DNA of 64,000 bases, taken from NCBI GenBank assembly GCA_024195265.1, contig JAJLRJ010000006.1, positions 5,756,615 through 5,820,614 on the forward strand, read 5' to 3'. This DNA comes from Dendrophyllia cribrosa (Eukaryota; Cnidaria; Anthozoa; Scleractinia; Dendrophylliidae). Positions 11,096-24,044 of this stretch are shown here, piece after piece. A program made the translations under genes and the position numbers. The notes beneath the pieces are model-generated. The model was given only the letters and a program-made list of their open reading frames with translations, did not search any database and had not been told where the DNA came from. Every line of letters begins with the position of its first letter. The stretch's first letter is position 1.

Positions 11096-12872
11096 ATGCG
11101 CTTGTGTTTCCAAGCCTATTTTCTCGCAGTCTTTCTCGTACTGACCGTAAATGGAGCAAAATCCTCCAAAACTTGCGCCAAGCCGTACGACAAGATGATG
11201 GTTTGTAACCTGATGTGTAACCTCCTGCAGGATTCGGGCGCGAACGACGCCATTAAAATGCTGCAAGCGAAACTGGAAAACCTTATTGCAGTGGTCAACA
11301 AGCCTTCCCCTACAAAGCCACCAGGTAAACTGTTATCCTCATCAAGGATTTCAACTCAGTGATTTAATAAACCACAAGAGGCCCGGCATGTTAAGCGGTA
11401 AATCAAACGCGCTAAGCAGTCGGTTTCCTTTTTGCGTCTCGCTCAGCAAGAGGGTCTGTTGTTTGAAATTTTATCTATTTTTACACATTTACTCATCAAC
11501 GCATAACCGGAATTTTTATCTCGTTTTCAGCACTTCCTGTCTCTTCATGCAAGGAACAGTATAAAAAACACAGGTGAGTTCTTATACGTACCATGGTAAA
11601 ATCCGGTGATCAGCGAGGGGAAAAACTCTTATAGACAAGACAAGACAGTTTATTATCATAATTATCGGCATGTACAATTTCTTGGCACGCAGTTAGCAAA
11701 AAAGACGCTAGTCGAGGCGTGCCAAATTAATTCTATTACAAATCAGATATTACAGGTAATAAGTAAAAAGCAAAAAAAAGAAAAGAAGAAATGTGTGTAA
11801 TAAATTCAAAGCAAGAAAATCTGTTTAACGCAAACTGTAAAAGAAGCTAAGGTTTAGGATTTCGCGATTTTATTTCTCGTATTATCATGGTAGTATCGAG
11901 GTAATCATCTTTGTCTTTTAATATTTCAAAGAGCACACTGATTCATTTTCGTTTAAACACATATTTTGACATATCTCTCATTCTACCTGGTATCTCATTC
12001 CATAATTTAGCGCCAAAAATTGGGACGGCTTGTCTTAGAAATGACAGAAAGGATACTGATTTTAAAACTTATTCCTCCGTTTATTTTTTAAACTGCGAGA
12101 ATCCTGCAGGAAAAAGGGACCAAAAATGTATCGTAATCTAGTCGAATTTACGTGTGCCATTTTCTCTTTCACAGTTCCACAAAAAGCCAAGTGTATACGT
12201 TGATGTTTGGTTCACAAAAGACTCGTGTTTACTGTCACATGGGAAACTTTGGATGTGGAGATGGAGGATGGACGCTGGCCATGAAGATTAACGGCGCAAA
12301 GGTAGGCAGCTGTCATTGCAAACCTAAGTTATTCACATAGTTTATTTTACATAGTCTATTAACCCTCTTTTGTCGTTGTATTTCAGAGAACTTTCCATTA
12401 CAATTCTGGGTTTTGGAGCAATAAAAATTCCTATAACCTTCCAGGAGGCAAGACTGGGTTTGACGCTCAAGAGACCAAACTGCCGACCTACTGGAACACT
12501 CCTTTCTCCAAGATCTGTCTCGGTATGAAGATCGGCCAGCAAATCAAGTTCATTGTCATCAACAAGCTGGCCAGCTCTCTACACTCACTGATCGCTGACG
12601 GGAAATACCGCGCCACCTCATTGGGTCGTAACACGTGGAAGAAGCTGATTGGTTCTCAGGTCTCCCTACAGTCCAACTGTAACAGAGAGGGGTTCAATGT
12701 TGTCAGTGGCGACAAAAATTACGGAAGAGCAAGAATCGGTTTCCTTGGAAACAACGAGAACGACTGCAAAACATGTGACACGAGGATCGCGTTTGGTGGT
12801 GCAGGACACAGGGATGATTCCAATACATGTGGAAACAAGATGAAAGCCATGGGATACATCTTGGTTCAGTAG
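11096..12872 (+). CDS. Secreted fibrinogen-like protein, skeletal organic matrix protein 5-like (copy B)
   Basis: Exons 11096-11324, 11531-11573, 12175-12301 and 12387-12872, with the same lengths and phases as copy A (885 nt, 294 aa), and fully open. The signal peptide is identical to copy A. The fibrinogen-like core [17 protein letters not shown] and the [10 protein letters not shown] stretch are unchanged. Differences are scattered substitutions such as Thr to Ala and Thr to Met in exon 1 and Asp to His in the tail (GHRDDSN). Upstream, intronic and 3' sequences also match copy A, so the two copies probably share regulation. Intact frame and signals make it a likely functional paralogue; function as for copy A. 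Confidence 0.88.
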
Positions 12873-12917
12873 AGTTGAATTGACTCGTACATTACCGTAC
12901 AGAATGTCACATGATGC

Positions 12918-12923
12918 AATAAA
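12918..12923 (+). promoter_or_regulatory. Polyadenylation signal of copy B
   Basis: AATAAA lies 46 bases past the stop codon, at the same offset as in copy A. Confidence 0.7.
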
Positions 12924-15607
12924 AACGTCATTCAACTATTTGCTGACTGTTTTTGAATTATTCTTCTTCAGGCATATCGAATTAGGTTTCGTAATGAACT
13001 GACAAACAATAGGCTGAATAATTTGATTGACTGACCAATTGAATGCCTGCTTGACCAAGCAACATTCAAGAAAACTTACTGATTGACAGACCAATTGACT
13101 AATTGATAAAATTGATAAAAAATTGAGCAATAGATTGACTGACAGACCAACCAATGAACTATAGCTCAGACTGAGTAGCATATGGGTGGATATACAGATT
13201 AACCGACTGACAGACCCGTGGACTAATTGAGTAACTAAACAACAATTTCAGGGACAGAATAAACACCATACCAGCCAATAACCTAACTCAGACTGGGTAA
13301 GTGACTGCTTATTGTTTTTTACTGGTCCCCTTCACTTCCACATTACCCTTTAAACTCTGCACATAGGCTGCGCGAACTTCGAGTAAGAACGGTTCACTGA
13401 GCGTTTTGTTGCTGCAGTAGCAAAGTCAAAGTCAAAGTCAAACCACTTCTTTTGAGTTTGTTTTCGCAAATGGCAAGCGTTAAAAAGTGAATAACGTGGT
13501 AAAAACGTCCACGTTTCCTTTCAAACTCTTGAAAGAACTCTGCACATGAGATGCGCGAACTCGTAAGAACGGCTCCCTGAACGTTCGTTGTTACATCAGT
13601 CAACGTGTTTTTGACTAAAGTATAACAATATATTTTGAGGTTTATCGCAACTGGCAAGCGTTAAAAAGTGCAAAAATTAGCAAAATGATCATCAAGAGAT
13701 TAAGAAAGTAAATAAAAACCAATTTTTACCATCTTGCTTCAACACCCTGAAATAAACTTTACAGTATCAACCTATTTCATGGCGACGAAGAATGTTGCTT
13801 GGTAACAAAAGCTCCAACAATAATGGAGTGTTCATTATTCACATGGAGGGGGCTGGCAAATGGAACAGTGTACAGAATAGTGTTGAAATGTTGTTGTGCC
13901 CTCAAGGATAAAGGTAAACATTTTTGCTCTCCCCTCCTCCCTCGGGAAAGGTATAACCCCCTCCCCTAATACGTACATTAATGCACATTAATGCATTAAT
14001 GCACATTAATGCACACTGGCATCTGAGCTCTTTTACAAACTTCATTTCATTGTCATTTTTTGTTTAGTTAACTGAAAAAATATTTCAATATTGCGGCATT
14101 ACAACACAGAAAGTGACTGGAAAATGATCGCATTTCCTGTTGTTATATTCTTTAGTGACCAGTGTGCAGAGCGCAGTGCTGCTATTCTCGGTCCCAAAAA
14201 CATCAGTGAATAAAACAAAATCACCAAACCTTTTATCTTTAACCTAAGAAAAAAAGATTTCCACGTAAGATACTGCTCCACAGAAATATTCTCCAGGAAA
14301 ATGCCTAAAACTGTGCTAAACGCTAGACAAACGGATTTTACACCTGAAAAAGAATTCACCTTGAGTCTATCACAAACCGTGTCGGGGATTTTGATATTTG
14401 TTTTGCACACAAAATTAAAGTGATTTGAAGATTGCTTAGAGTTTTCTATCCGATCCTTTTTGCGTTCGTGCCAATAACTTAAAAACTAAAGCGAATTTCT
14501 AACATCCCCGACACAGTTTTGGAGGCCAATGTCTGCTTAATACCATGCAACTACCGATAGTTTCATGGAACGAAATAGTAGCGCGGGTAATTTGCGTTAT
14601 TACACATCGGTAATTTTTCGAGTAAAGTACGATATCGCGTATTTTACTCTGTCGACGATGTTATAATTTTGTGTGTTTTCTATTATATAAGCTTAACGTT
14701 AATATATAGGTTAGAGGAATAAAACAAAATTAATTAATTATTTATTCACCTAAGTGTCGCAGCGAAAAATGAATATAAATATATCGAAAATGAATTATTT
14801 GCATGCGAATAACGTTTTTATGCCTTCTGTGTTTATTTTGTGCTTATTTTATTATTTATTTAAAACACGTCCGGGACATGAGTCAATTTCAGCAAAGCAA
14901 TTATGAATGCCCCTAGTATTGTTTCTGTTATTTATTTTTTCTGGCACAACCAGAAGGCATTAAAGACCTATTAACCGTTAGGACTGCACTCTAATGATAA
15001 CAGACACATTTAAAGAAATTATGTTAAGAAACATAAATCTAAAGGGGAATTGACGTACAACCCAGAACTTCACCGCAACAGAAGGTGTAAGACTGACAGA
15101 GGGTCCTGAGAAACTACCCACAGGGTACCCACACTGGGACATTGTGCGAGCAAGGCAGAGTAAAGATGACAGAACTCATCTTTATATTCGGAATTCGAAT
15201 CTAATACGACAAGGGACAAGTTCTAATCATAGGTTGAAGAGATAATGGCAGTGCATAGAAATATACAATTACCTTCATTCTACATGAGTTTGTCATATTT
15301 TGTTTACTAAAACGGGTAGCTACATGTAAAAAAGATGCAAACTAACGTCCATCTACGGAATGAACCAATATAAGTTCACTGTAATGTGACACCTATGACA
15401 CTTATGAGCTTCTGCGATAACCCATTGGGTATTCTTTGGTGTGGCGGAAAATATTGTTCTTTGTTTGTTTTGTGTCTTTTAAATCTCTTGTTTCGCGTCA
15501 TTTAAAACCAGTCTGAAGATGCCCGCTTTTAAACAAAGACAAACCTATATTAAAGCCGAATCGAATTGAAGCACGACTCAGGCCTTTACCGCAACATTAT
15601 CTGAAAG
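12924..15607. other. Intergenic, no gene seen (unit 2)
   Basis: Counterpart of 2297-5214. It holds the CTGA/CCAA-rich tract, the contracted 18-bp minisatellite (13976-14012) and the old MITE relic (about 15428-15509), and shows the empty site of the unit-1 MITE. Confidence 0.5.
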
Positions 15608-15681
15608 ATGGAAAACTACCCAATGGTTCTCTTCGCACTGGGGGTCTTTGCCGCATCATTTACAACTGATTCTGAAGGAAG
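15608..15681 (+). pseudogene. Orphan signal-peptide exon (unit 2)
   Basis: Copy of the 5215-5284 exon with a four-base GGAA duplication just before the donor (GAAGGAAG|GTAC). The first 20 codons are nearly identical. No downstream exon was found. Confidence 0.35.
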
Positions 15682-16617
15682 GTACAACTCTTCCATGCCG
15701 TTCACCATTTTTGGCGCCCAGCTTTATTTTTCCTTATGACGTTTCTTTCTATCACGTAGGTTCAAAAACTCATTAATAATTCATGACCATTTTGTCCAAT
15801 CCGATGCTCCTCTCTAGTCACGAGGAAAGCACTCTTTATCACATAAAATACGCTTGAAACTAAAAAGCCCGGGAGGGTTTTGAATGTGGCCCAGGGGAAT
15901 AATGGGGTATAATAGAAAAACAATGGCATACAAATGAACGTGAAGCATTATATAATGACACACGTTGCATTATCTATCAATATTCATATATAATGCCACA
16001 TGTGATATTATATAATGCTTCAAGTTTATATACAGTAGGAATTAAATACTGAGAACAACCATTAATTTCACGCAACACATTTATTTTGTGCTAACTTACA
16101 AATGAAAAGTACAATTATTGAATACTGAGCCCGACATAACAACTTTGTTTACGTTGGAACTATCTGGTATAGTCATGTTAGCCATAGTTAGTATGGCTAA
16201 CTATGTGTTAGCTAACAATTCATCTGCGACGTCAAAATCTAACGATTCAAAATCTAATAAATTTGAATTGCTTTCAGCTGCATCTGTTTTAGAAAGACTA
16301 ACTTTTGTGCTGGGGGTGTTAGTCGACGCGCTATCTGTAAGATTTGCGACTGGTGGTTCGAGCAAATTGCTGACCATCATTTGTTGTTCAAAAGACCGCA
16401 TTCGAATAAAATACTGACATAGTTCTGCATATTTAAATTTCTAATTTTATTTCTCCTTCATTATTGTTGTTCAATTCCCAAATGCAAACAACCTTCTTTT
16501 GTTTTCTCATACATGTATCACTCCACATAGTTTCATCGATATTGGACAGAATGGTCATGAATTATTAACGATTTTTTTTAAGTCATTCAATAAACTCATT
16601 CAATAAACGTGTTTTAA

Positions 16618-17337
16618 GGTTACAGTGTACCTTCAGATCGAAAATTTATTGAAATTTTTTTTTTTTTGGCGTCAAAATAAAGTTTACAGAATGAACTTTC
16701 ATACAAAACAAATTATCGAAAAATAGTGAAAATTGACGGAGAAATGATGGTATAACTTTTGTGGGCGGAGTTTGTTTATGAAGCGATATGTTTTTTTAAG
16801 CGCTGTTTTCTCAAAGTTAATTTTTCGCTTGTTGGGGACACTTTAAAGAGCTACAACTCAAAGGGAATTTATTCGATTTTCCTCAAATTTGGAAAGAAGC
16901 TAGGCTAACATATAATCAACAAAAACATATCGGCGAATTTCTTATTTCCGAAAACTTTTTTGTCAAGAGCCATTTCCGTGCGATCACTCCAATTTTTTTT
17001 CTCCCCTTTTCGAAAATATTCTGTAACTTTTCACTGCAATTGAATATGGGAAATCGCCGACAAGTTTTTTAGCGCTTCGTGTCCGGAAATCCGAGAACAA
17101 ATCAAATTAGCAAAATACAATAATCGCTTTGAGTTATAGCGTTTTAAAGCTGATTCGGACGTTCGAATTTAGACGTCGTAAAAAATTCGACAATTTATTT
17201 TATTACCAAATGGTTTCCATATTTAGATAGCCAGCTCTATAAGCTTTAATTTGATATCTGGGTTTAGGTATATTAAGTGTAATCTTAAGACGCTAGAGCT
17301 GTTATACTGGAGACACCCCCGAAGGTACACTGTAACC
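16618..17337. mobile_element. About 720-bp TTAA-flanked element (unit 2 copy)
   Basis: Same element as 7144-7864 with the same TTAA flanks (16614-16617 and 17338-17341). Orthologous placement shows it was present before the duplication. Confidence 0.8.
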
Positions 17338-18196
17338 TTAAGTCATTTAATAAACTCGCAGCACGTGTTTTATGGGAAAAAAATGGAAAATGACAACCAA
17401 CGACATCGCAAAAACTCGTAAGCCACAAAACCGTCAAAAATGGACATCATTTGCGCCCAAATTGCATACAAGACACAACGAAAACACAATGTTGAGGTAA
17501 GTGAAGTTTATTTCCACATTAAAGCTTTATTTTAGCATATATAAGACTAAAATGGATTTCCCATACAAAGTCTACAAATCGTTCGTTGCGTAAACATCAC
17601 ATACTAAGCTTGGGCTGCCTGTGGGATAACAAATCCACAAAAGACACTTGCCAACAAAAATATTTTCCACGAAAATGTGTGAAACAATGCTAATCACTAC
17701 CTCAGCAGACATCTTCAACGAACATGAAGGCACCCGAGTTCACCCTGGCATTTTTACGCGCAATTATTCCAAAGAACAATGATCAAGTACAATAAGTGAT
17801 GTACACCCAGCAATTTCAATACCCGCGATGTTGTATTGTCCGAGCGTTTTGAATTGGCACAAGTTGTTCTACAAACAAGTGTCAATCAATTTTTGCAACC
17901 TGTTTTTTTTTTTTCTCAAAAGGTAGTGTATTTTCAAATGAGAGTTTCAATAGGACGAGTTACTGCATTTACCTACTATAACCTGTTACTTGTTGGCGTA
18001 ATTGAGTGCTGCTAGTCGTAAAGATTCTTTCAACGCCGACGCCTAAGTAAAACGAAGAAAACCTCTTCTTTTCCTTGCATTCATGCTTATTTCACTTTTA
18101 TTAATAACACAAATTCCCGGCACAAATTGTGGTGCTTGTTATCACATCCAAAGGGCAATCAAAGTCTATTTTCTCGTCACAATATCAGTACTGATT

Positions 18197-18568
18197 AAGG
18201 CCATTCCCATCAGAAAATGTTTCGTTTCCCATCGCCCGACCGACCCATTTTTTTGGAAAAGTAAAAAAAAAAATTAGATACACTGCCTGACAAGCAAAAT
18301 TTTACTTTTTAAACATGTGATCAAGGCTTTATTTTAAATAGAAATCTTTCATATTTAATTTATTAGCCTCCATTGTAGATAAGGAGCCTGTAAAACTTGG
18401 CAATCGAAAGCACACGTGTAACCAGGCCTTCTTACTTAGCATCCAGGCTTTTTCTGGACTCAGGATCCCTCGGTCAATTTTCTTTTCTTTTTTTTTTGCC
18501 CGACCGACCGACCCACCTTCACGAGAGGGGAGGCGATGGGAAACGAAACATTTTATGGGGATGGCATA
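18197..18568. mobile_element. About 370-bp inverted-repeat element, unit 2 only
   Basis: Ends with long imperfect inverted repeats: CCATTCCCAT, then AAATGTTTCGTTTCCCATCG at the left; its complement and GGGGATGG at the right. Next to them are CGACCGACC-rich stretches in the same orientation at both ends. Unit 1 lacks it at about 8718-8724. The target duplication is not clean; the flanks read GATTA and TAAGCAAT against GATTATTAAAGCAAT in the empty site. No coding content. Confidence 0.75.
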
Positions 18569-20026
18569 AGCAATAAATTATCTGACTGAGTTACTCGAAC
18601 TGTAAAGCAAACAGCAAAGAGAATTAATCAGTTTTGAGCAAAGAACTAAGCAAAGCAGAGGTTAACATGGTCTATTGTAACATGAGTGACGTTCCCATGT
18701 TATTTACATTTTCACAAAGAACGTTGTGCTACGTGTTTCAGACTGTTTGTTTATTAATGCTCATCTTTGCGTCTGCGAAAGAATGCGGATAAGTTCTTTA
18801 TCAAAAGTTCGTATTTCTCTCATTTAAAACAAATAATCGGCACGTTCAAATTCAAGCTTTGTAGGAGAAGAAACGAAATAATTCTTTAATGAACTTGCAT
18901 TGCTGGTAGGTACCATTTGTGTTTATAATTTAACAGGATTTGGGAGGCGACTTTGCGTGCAATTTTAAATCGCTATTGTATAAAACTACCGACGGCATTC
19001 ATTCAACCCTTTCGTAAACAGTCGATGCCATTTATAGCGGTCGATGCCATCATTAGTAGCAAGCCCTTTGTAATGGGGAGCTATAGATTTCAGTACGACT
19101 TTTGAATTTAAAGCTATGGTCACATCCCCAGAGCTGTCGGTCCTTAATGTTGCTGACCGGAAGATTAACAGACACTGAGGTATAAAAATAGTGTGATAAA
19201 TGTTTATCTAGAGCACGCGAACTAGGTTTGAATAGTCGCACTCGCAGTCCGATCTAAAGATCCCTATTAATACATGTCTAAGCCTGGATTATGTCGTAAT
19301 TAGGTTTAGTCGAAACAAATAAGTTAAATATAACTTGAGACCAAAGTTAGATTTACGCTTTTGTCCGGGAAAGTGATTTACGGTCACCTATTATAAATGT
19401 ATCAGTAAAGAAATACAAGTTAATTTTTCGGTTATTTGGCGGACCTATGGAAGTGTAACGGTGATGGAGAATAGTAGCATACGAATATCGGGGTCGCCGT
19501 AAGGTTCATTGATAAAAGTGACTAAATCAATTTTAAGTGTCAGTAAAATGGTAGCAACTGTTTACAAAAGCGAAACTTGAACGGGTGACGTTTATAATTT
19601 CCTTGGGTCACCCCAACCAATTCTACTCATTTTGGGGGAATAAAGTTTAATTATACGCGTTTTTCTTTTACCGCCCCACCACATTCAAAATCGTTATCAA
19701 ATCAAATCGCTTCGATTTAGTCGCTAGTTTTTGACACGGACAATTTGAAACTAATTAAAATCGCCACACAAAAAAACCTGTACGAACGGCTCATAATACA
19801 AATGTCTTGCTTTACATTACGAGTTATAATTACTTCACCAACTTAAAAAAATCGACCCAGGTTGGAGACCCAGAAACAGATCAACGAAACGTGCGAAAAT
19901 TGAAACGATCTATACGTTCCAACGATATTTTTCTAACAGGAAAGGGGCCCGTTTAATTATCTGCCTCTTGCAGATTTTTGTCCCGATGTTTTCTAGTCGT
20001 TTTAATTTCACTCTATTCGCCTGCGA

Positions 20027-22090
20027 CAACATCCGGGTATTTCATCCCGTATGTCATTTTGCCGCCACAAATCTGAACGCTCGCTAATTTATCACCGTTC
20101 CTATTTTCATTTTCGCGCGCTCTCTTGCCGTTCTCTAGTGGCCGTCTTATGTAAAGGCACAAACACACACATAAAAAGGATTGGAATTGAGGTTTTCGTA
20201 TTTCACACTTTTAATTATCACTTTTATCCACGATATACAAGAATGGAAGTTGTTATCTCAAAAATTGGGGTCAACAATTCACTGAGGAGGCCGAGAGGTA
20301 CTGAGACGAGTTACGACAAAAATAAACTTGGAGTTAGTTGATTGGACGGGACTGTAAGCAGGAAAATATTCCCGCACTGTTAACACAGCCTTTGTGGTTA
20401 CCTTGAGCATAAGTAAGTGCAAGACTATGAGTATTAGTCATAAGAGTTGATGATCCATAGAACCTTTGTTTGTTGAGTGACTGACAACTTAACCGCAAAT
20501 TCACAAAAGCGCTTGTGTTTCCAAGTTTATTTTCTCGTAGTCTTTCTCGTATTGACCGTGAATGGCGCAAAATCCTCCAAAACTTGCGCCAAGCCGTACG
20601 ACAAGATGATGGTTTGTAACCTGATGTGTAACCTCCTGCAGGATTCGGGCGCGAACGACGCCATTAAAATGCTGCAAGCGAGACTGGAAAATCTTATTGC
20701 AGTGGTCAACAGGCCTTCCCCTACAAAGCCACCAGGTAAACTCTTACATGTATCCTCATCAAGGATTTCAACTTAGTGACGTCTATTTTATAAACAACAA
20801 GAGGCCCGGCAAGCTAACCGGGAAAACATACGCGCGCGCCATTTTAAAGCTGTCGGTTTCTCTTTAGCGCGTTTTGCGTCTCACTCAACAAGAAGGTCTG
20901 TTGTTTGAAATTTTATCCATTTTTTCACATTTACTCATCAGCGCATAACCGGAATTTTTATCTCGTTTACAGCACTTCCTGCCTCTTCATGCAAGGAACA
21001 GTATGAAAAACACAGGTGAGTTCTTAGATGTAGCATGGTAAAATCCAGTGATCAGCGAGAGGAAAGACTCTTATAGAGAAAGATACTGATTTCAAAAATT
21101 ATTCCCCCGTTTTTGTGTAAAACTGCCAGAAATCTTTGAAAAAGGGACGAAAAATATATCGTAATCTTGTCGAATTTACGTGCGCCATTTTGTCTTTCAA
21201 AGTTCCACCAAAAACCAAGTGTACACGCTGAAGTTTGGTTCACAAAAGATTCCTGTTTACTGTCACATGGGAAACTTTGGATGCGGAGATGGAGGATGGA
21301 CGCTGGCTATGAAGATTAACGGCGCAAAGGTAAGCAACTGTCATTGCAAACCTAAGTTATTCACATAGTTTATAGCTAACCCTCTTTTGTTGTTTATATT
21401 TCAGAAAACTTTCCATTATAACTCTGGGTTTTGGAGCAACAAAAATGCCTATAATCTTCCTGGAGGTAAGACTGGGTTTGACGCTCAAGAGACCAAACTG
21501 CCGACTTATTGGAACACTCCTTTCTCAAAGATCTGTCTCGGTATGAAGATCGGCCAGCAAATCAAGTTCATTGTCATCAAGAAACAGGCCAGCTCTCTAC
21601 ACTCACTCATCGCTGACGGGAAATACCGCGCAACCTCATTGGGTCGTAACACGTTGAAGAAGCTGATTGGTTCACAGGCCTCCTTGCAGACCAGTTGTAA
21701 CAAAGAAAGGGTTCAATGCCGTTTGTACCTACAGTAGTGCTCCTTCCAAGGCAAGAATCGGTATTCTTGGCAACAATGAAAATAATTGCGTTTCCTGTGA
21801 CTCCAGAATTGGATTTGGAACAGCAGGAAGAATGGATGATTCCAACACGTGTGGAGATAGTGCTATAAAGGGACATACATCGGACAATGGAGCGAAGAAC
21901 ATCAAAGCCATGGGATACATCTTGGTTCAGTAGAGTTGAACTGACTCGGCGTACATCACTGTACAAAAGATCATATGATACACTAAAAAATTCATTCAAC
22001 TATTTGTTGATTAATACTGACTCAAATAATCTTTTGACTGACAAACTGAATTACTTGAATGACCAACCAATGGAATGAATGCTAGACCAA
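20027..22090. repeat. Tandem segmental duplication, unit 3 (partial, diverged)
   Basis: The third copy keeps the upstream region, all four exons and a short 3' flank, then passes into degenerate CTGA/CCAA-rich sequence and unrelated repeats. It is visibly more diverged than units 1 and 2 are from each other. Its intron 2 is only 187 bp, against 600 bp in unit 1, because about 400 bp of intronic sequence present in the other copies is absent. Confidence 0.85.
20509..21933 (+). pseudogene. Decayed third copy of the fibrinogen-like gene (copy C)
   Basis: Exon equivalents: about 20509-20735, 20973-21015, 21203-21329 and 21405-21933. Three lesions are visible. The start codon is destroyed (AAAATGCGC in copies A and B reads AAAAGCGC here). 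One extra base at about 21708-21716 (AAAGAAAGGG against AGAGAGGGG) shifts the last exon by +1. The AATAAA after the stop reads ACTAAA. After the shift, the second frame continues to the same KAMGYILVQ end and carries about 14 residues absent from A and B (SAIKGHTSDNGA), so it descends from a longer allele. The exon 3 acceptor is also weaker (TTTCAAAG). Assembly or sequencing error could explain one lesion but hardly all three. Confidence 0.8.
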
Positions 22091-22450
22091 ATGACTGTTG
22101 TAATAACTGACTGATTGATCGCAAACTGAGCGAACAGGAGTTGCCCAATTAAAGGATGACAACCGACACCAATGTACTGAGTGACGGACTAATAAAAAAA
22201 AAACACTGACTGGCAAGCTGAATACTACAAACCAACAAACTGACTGATTCAACTGACCTGTCAGCGTTTTGAGCGCGAATGGACCGTCTAACGACTCATC
22301 AATAAACAGACAAACAGTCACCATCAAACTCATGCAGCGATAAGGACTGACTGATCGACAGACCAATGGAATGCATGGAACAACACATAGATCGACAGAC
22401 TAACTGACTCATTGACAGACCAATGGAATACATGGTACAACAGATGACAT
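22020..22450. repeat. Degenerate ACTGACTGA/CCAATGGA tract
   Basis: Irregular repeats of GACTGAC, CCAATGGAATG and similar words, a diverged relative of the tracts following copies A and B. No coding content. Confidence 0.55.
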
Positions 22451-22639
22451 GCAACAAAAGCTGACATGATAAATTTGGGAAAATATTTATTGTTTTTTAT
22501 AATTGACCAATAAACTCAGAAACACTTCCTGTCTTTCTGAGAATTAGCAATTCACTTGTTCATTTAAATGAAGGAGTATTGCAAGTATGTCCCACTAGAA
22601 CACAGAAGGGACTAGATAAAAACCACATTTCCTATATTA

Positions 22640-23455
22640 ATTTTACTCCCAGCGTCAATTATGGAGGCATGTAGTGTAGTTCTAACTTTTGATTCCGTTG
22701 ACTAAATCCTATGGTGTGACCACTCAAATGAAACCTCTTCAGCAGTACTTTTGCATGGTACCATTTGTTCTAACTTTTGAGTCTGTTGATGAAATCCTAT
22801 GGTGTGACCATTCAAATGAAACCTCTTCAGCAGTACTTTTGCGTGGTACCATTTGTTCTAACTTTTGAGTCTGTTGATGAAATCCTATGGTGTCACCATT
22901 CAAATGAAACCTCTTCAGCAGTACTTTTGCATGGTACCATTTGTTCTAACTTTTGAGTCTGTTGATGAAATCCTATGGTGTGACCATTCAAATGAAACCT
23001 CTTCAGCAGTACTTTTGCGTGGTAACATTTGTTCTAACTTTTGAGTCTGTTGATGAATCCTATGGTGTGACCATTCAAATGAAACCTCTTCAGCAGTACT
23101 TTTGCATGGTACCATTTGTTCTAACTTTTGAGTCTGTTGATGAAATCCTATGGTGTGACCATTCAAATGAAACCTCTTCAGCAGTACTTTTACATGGTAC
23201 CATTTGTTCTAACTTTTGAGTCTGTTGATGAAATCCTATGGTGTGACCATTCAAATGAAACCTCTTCAGCAGTACTTTTGCATGGTACCATTTGTTCTAA
23301 CTTTTGAGTCTGTTGATGAAATCCTATGGTGTGACCATTCAAATGAAACCTCTTCAGCAGTACTTTTGCATGGCACCGTTTGTTTTTCAAAATTTTATAA
23401 AATGAAATTTGGTAATTTTCTTGAATTTTGATATTTCGGAGTCTTGGAAGTTAAA
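22640..23455. repeat. Dispersed repeat carrying about eight 88-bp tandem units
   Basis: Bounded by GTCAATTATGGAG at the left and CTTGGAAGTTAA at the right, it encloses about eight near-identical 88-bp units (for example TTCTAAC at 22768 and 22856), one with a single-base deletion. The same outer borders with one unit only occur at about 51797-51985 and 55195-55393. Unit number therefore varies between copies of one repeat family. In-frame peptides here are artefacts of the repeat. Confidence 0.9.
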
Positions 23456-23471
23456 TGGCTAACTGTGCTCT

Positions 23472-23531
23472 TCAGTGTTGTTTTGCAAGTACAGATCGCA
23501 GCGTGCCCATTCTTGGTTGACAAACAATTTC
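23472..23531 (-). CDS. Candidate terminal exon of MLH3 (weak)
   Basis: Follows a good acceptor (pyrimidine-rich tract ending GCTTTCAG) and is read in phase 0, as the preceding MLH3 exon requires. It encodes 19 residues (EIVCQPRMGTL, then RSVLAKQH) and TGA. It does not resemble the conserved vertebrate MLH3 C-terminus, so a different last exon, or readthrough of the 24045 donor to a near stop, remains possible. Confidence 0.3.
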   Translation of the reverse strand, partial: EIVCQPRMGTLRSVLAKQH

Positions 23532-24044
23532 CTGAAAGCAACAATGATAAGAAACAAATGTTACTAAGAAAATTTGCGACCTTTAAAAAAATTTATACTC
23601 CTAGAGATACTTCTGCGCAAAAGTAATTTTCATAAAACTATTGAAACTTTGCTTGACATATAAAAAATTTATCCTCAAGTGTTCAACTCGACACTAATTA
23701 CGAAGTATTAGAAACAACTATCCGGGAGATTTCCCGAAGATTTTCAAAAATTCTCCGAATACTATCTGAAGCCTTCAGATAGTATTCGGAGGTTGAAGTT
23801 GTATGAACGTTTCCGATCATTTCCCGATATGTTCCGAAGATTGCCGAAGATTTCCGAGGAAGATTCGATTATGTTTCGATTGTAGACCAACTTCTTTGGA
23901 AACATGATAGTAAACGTAAAAATATAGATAACTTCATTCTCCAGAGTGAAGACAAAATTGATATCTTTACATGTGTAGAGAGATGATTTTTCCACGGCGG
24001 GAGAAATCTCTGTATTTCACTTAAGTTTGTATGACAACACTCAC

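Larger units (their letters stand above)
10613..20026. repeat. Tandem segmental duplication, unit 2
   Basis: Second copy of the unit, about 9.4 kb. It carries an intact fibrinogen-like gene and lacks the unit-1 insertions, so it supplies their empty sites. It has its own insertions: an element of about 370 bp at 18197-18568, and about 30 bp near 16180-16210 that is absent at the matching site (6735) in unit 1. From about 19605 to its end it diverges clearly from the corresponding end of unit 1 (from about 10195), unlike the near-identity before that point. Confidence 0.95.

Noticed and set aside
20477..20508. Rescue of copy C by an upstream start
   Set aside because: The in-frame upstream codon at 20477 is GTG and would add residues before the signal peptide; no ATG is available.
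22680..23390. CRISPR-like regularly spaced repeats
   Set aside because: The 88-bp units are contiguous tandem repeats with no unique spacers, in a eukaryotic intron-rich context.
23444..23626. Secreted 60-aa protein starting at 23444
   Set aside because: Its first codon is TTG, and it overlaps the border of the 88-bp repeat; hydrophobicity alone is not enough.
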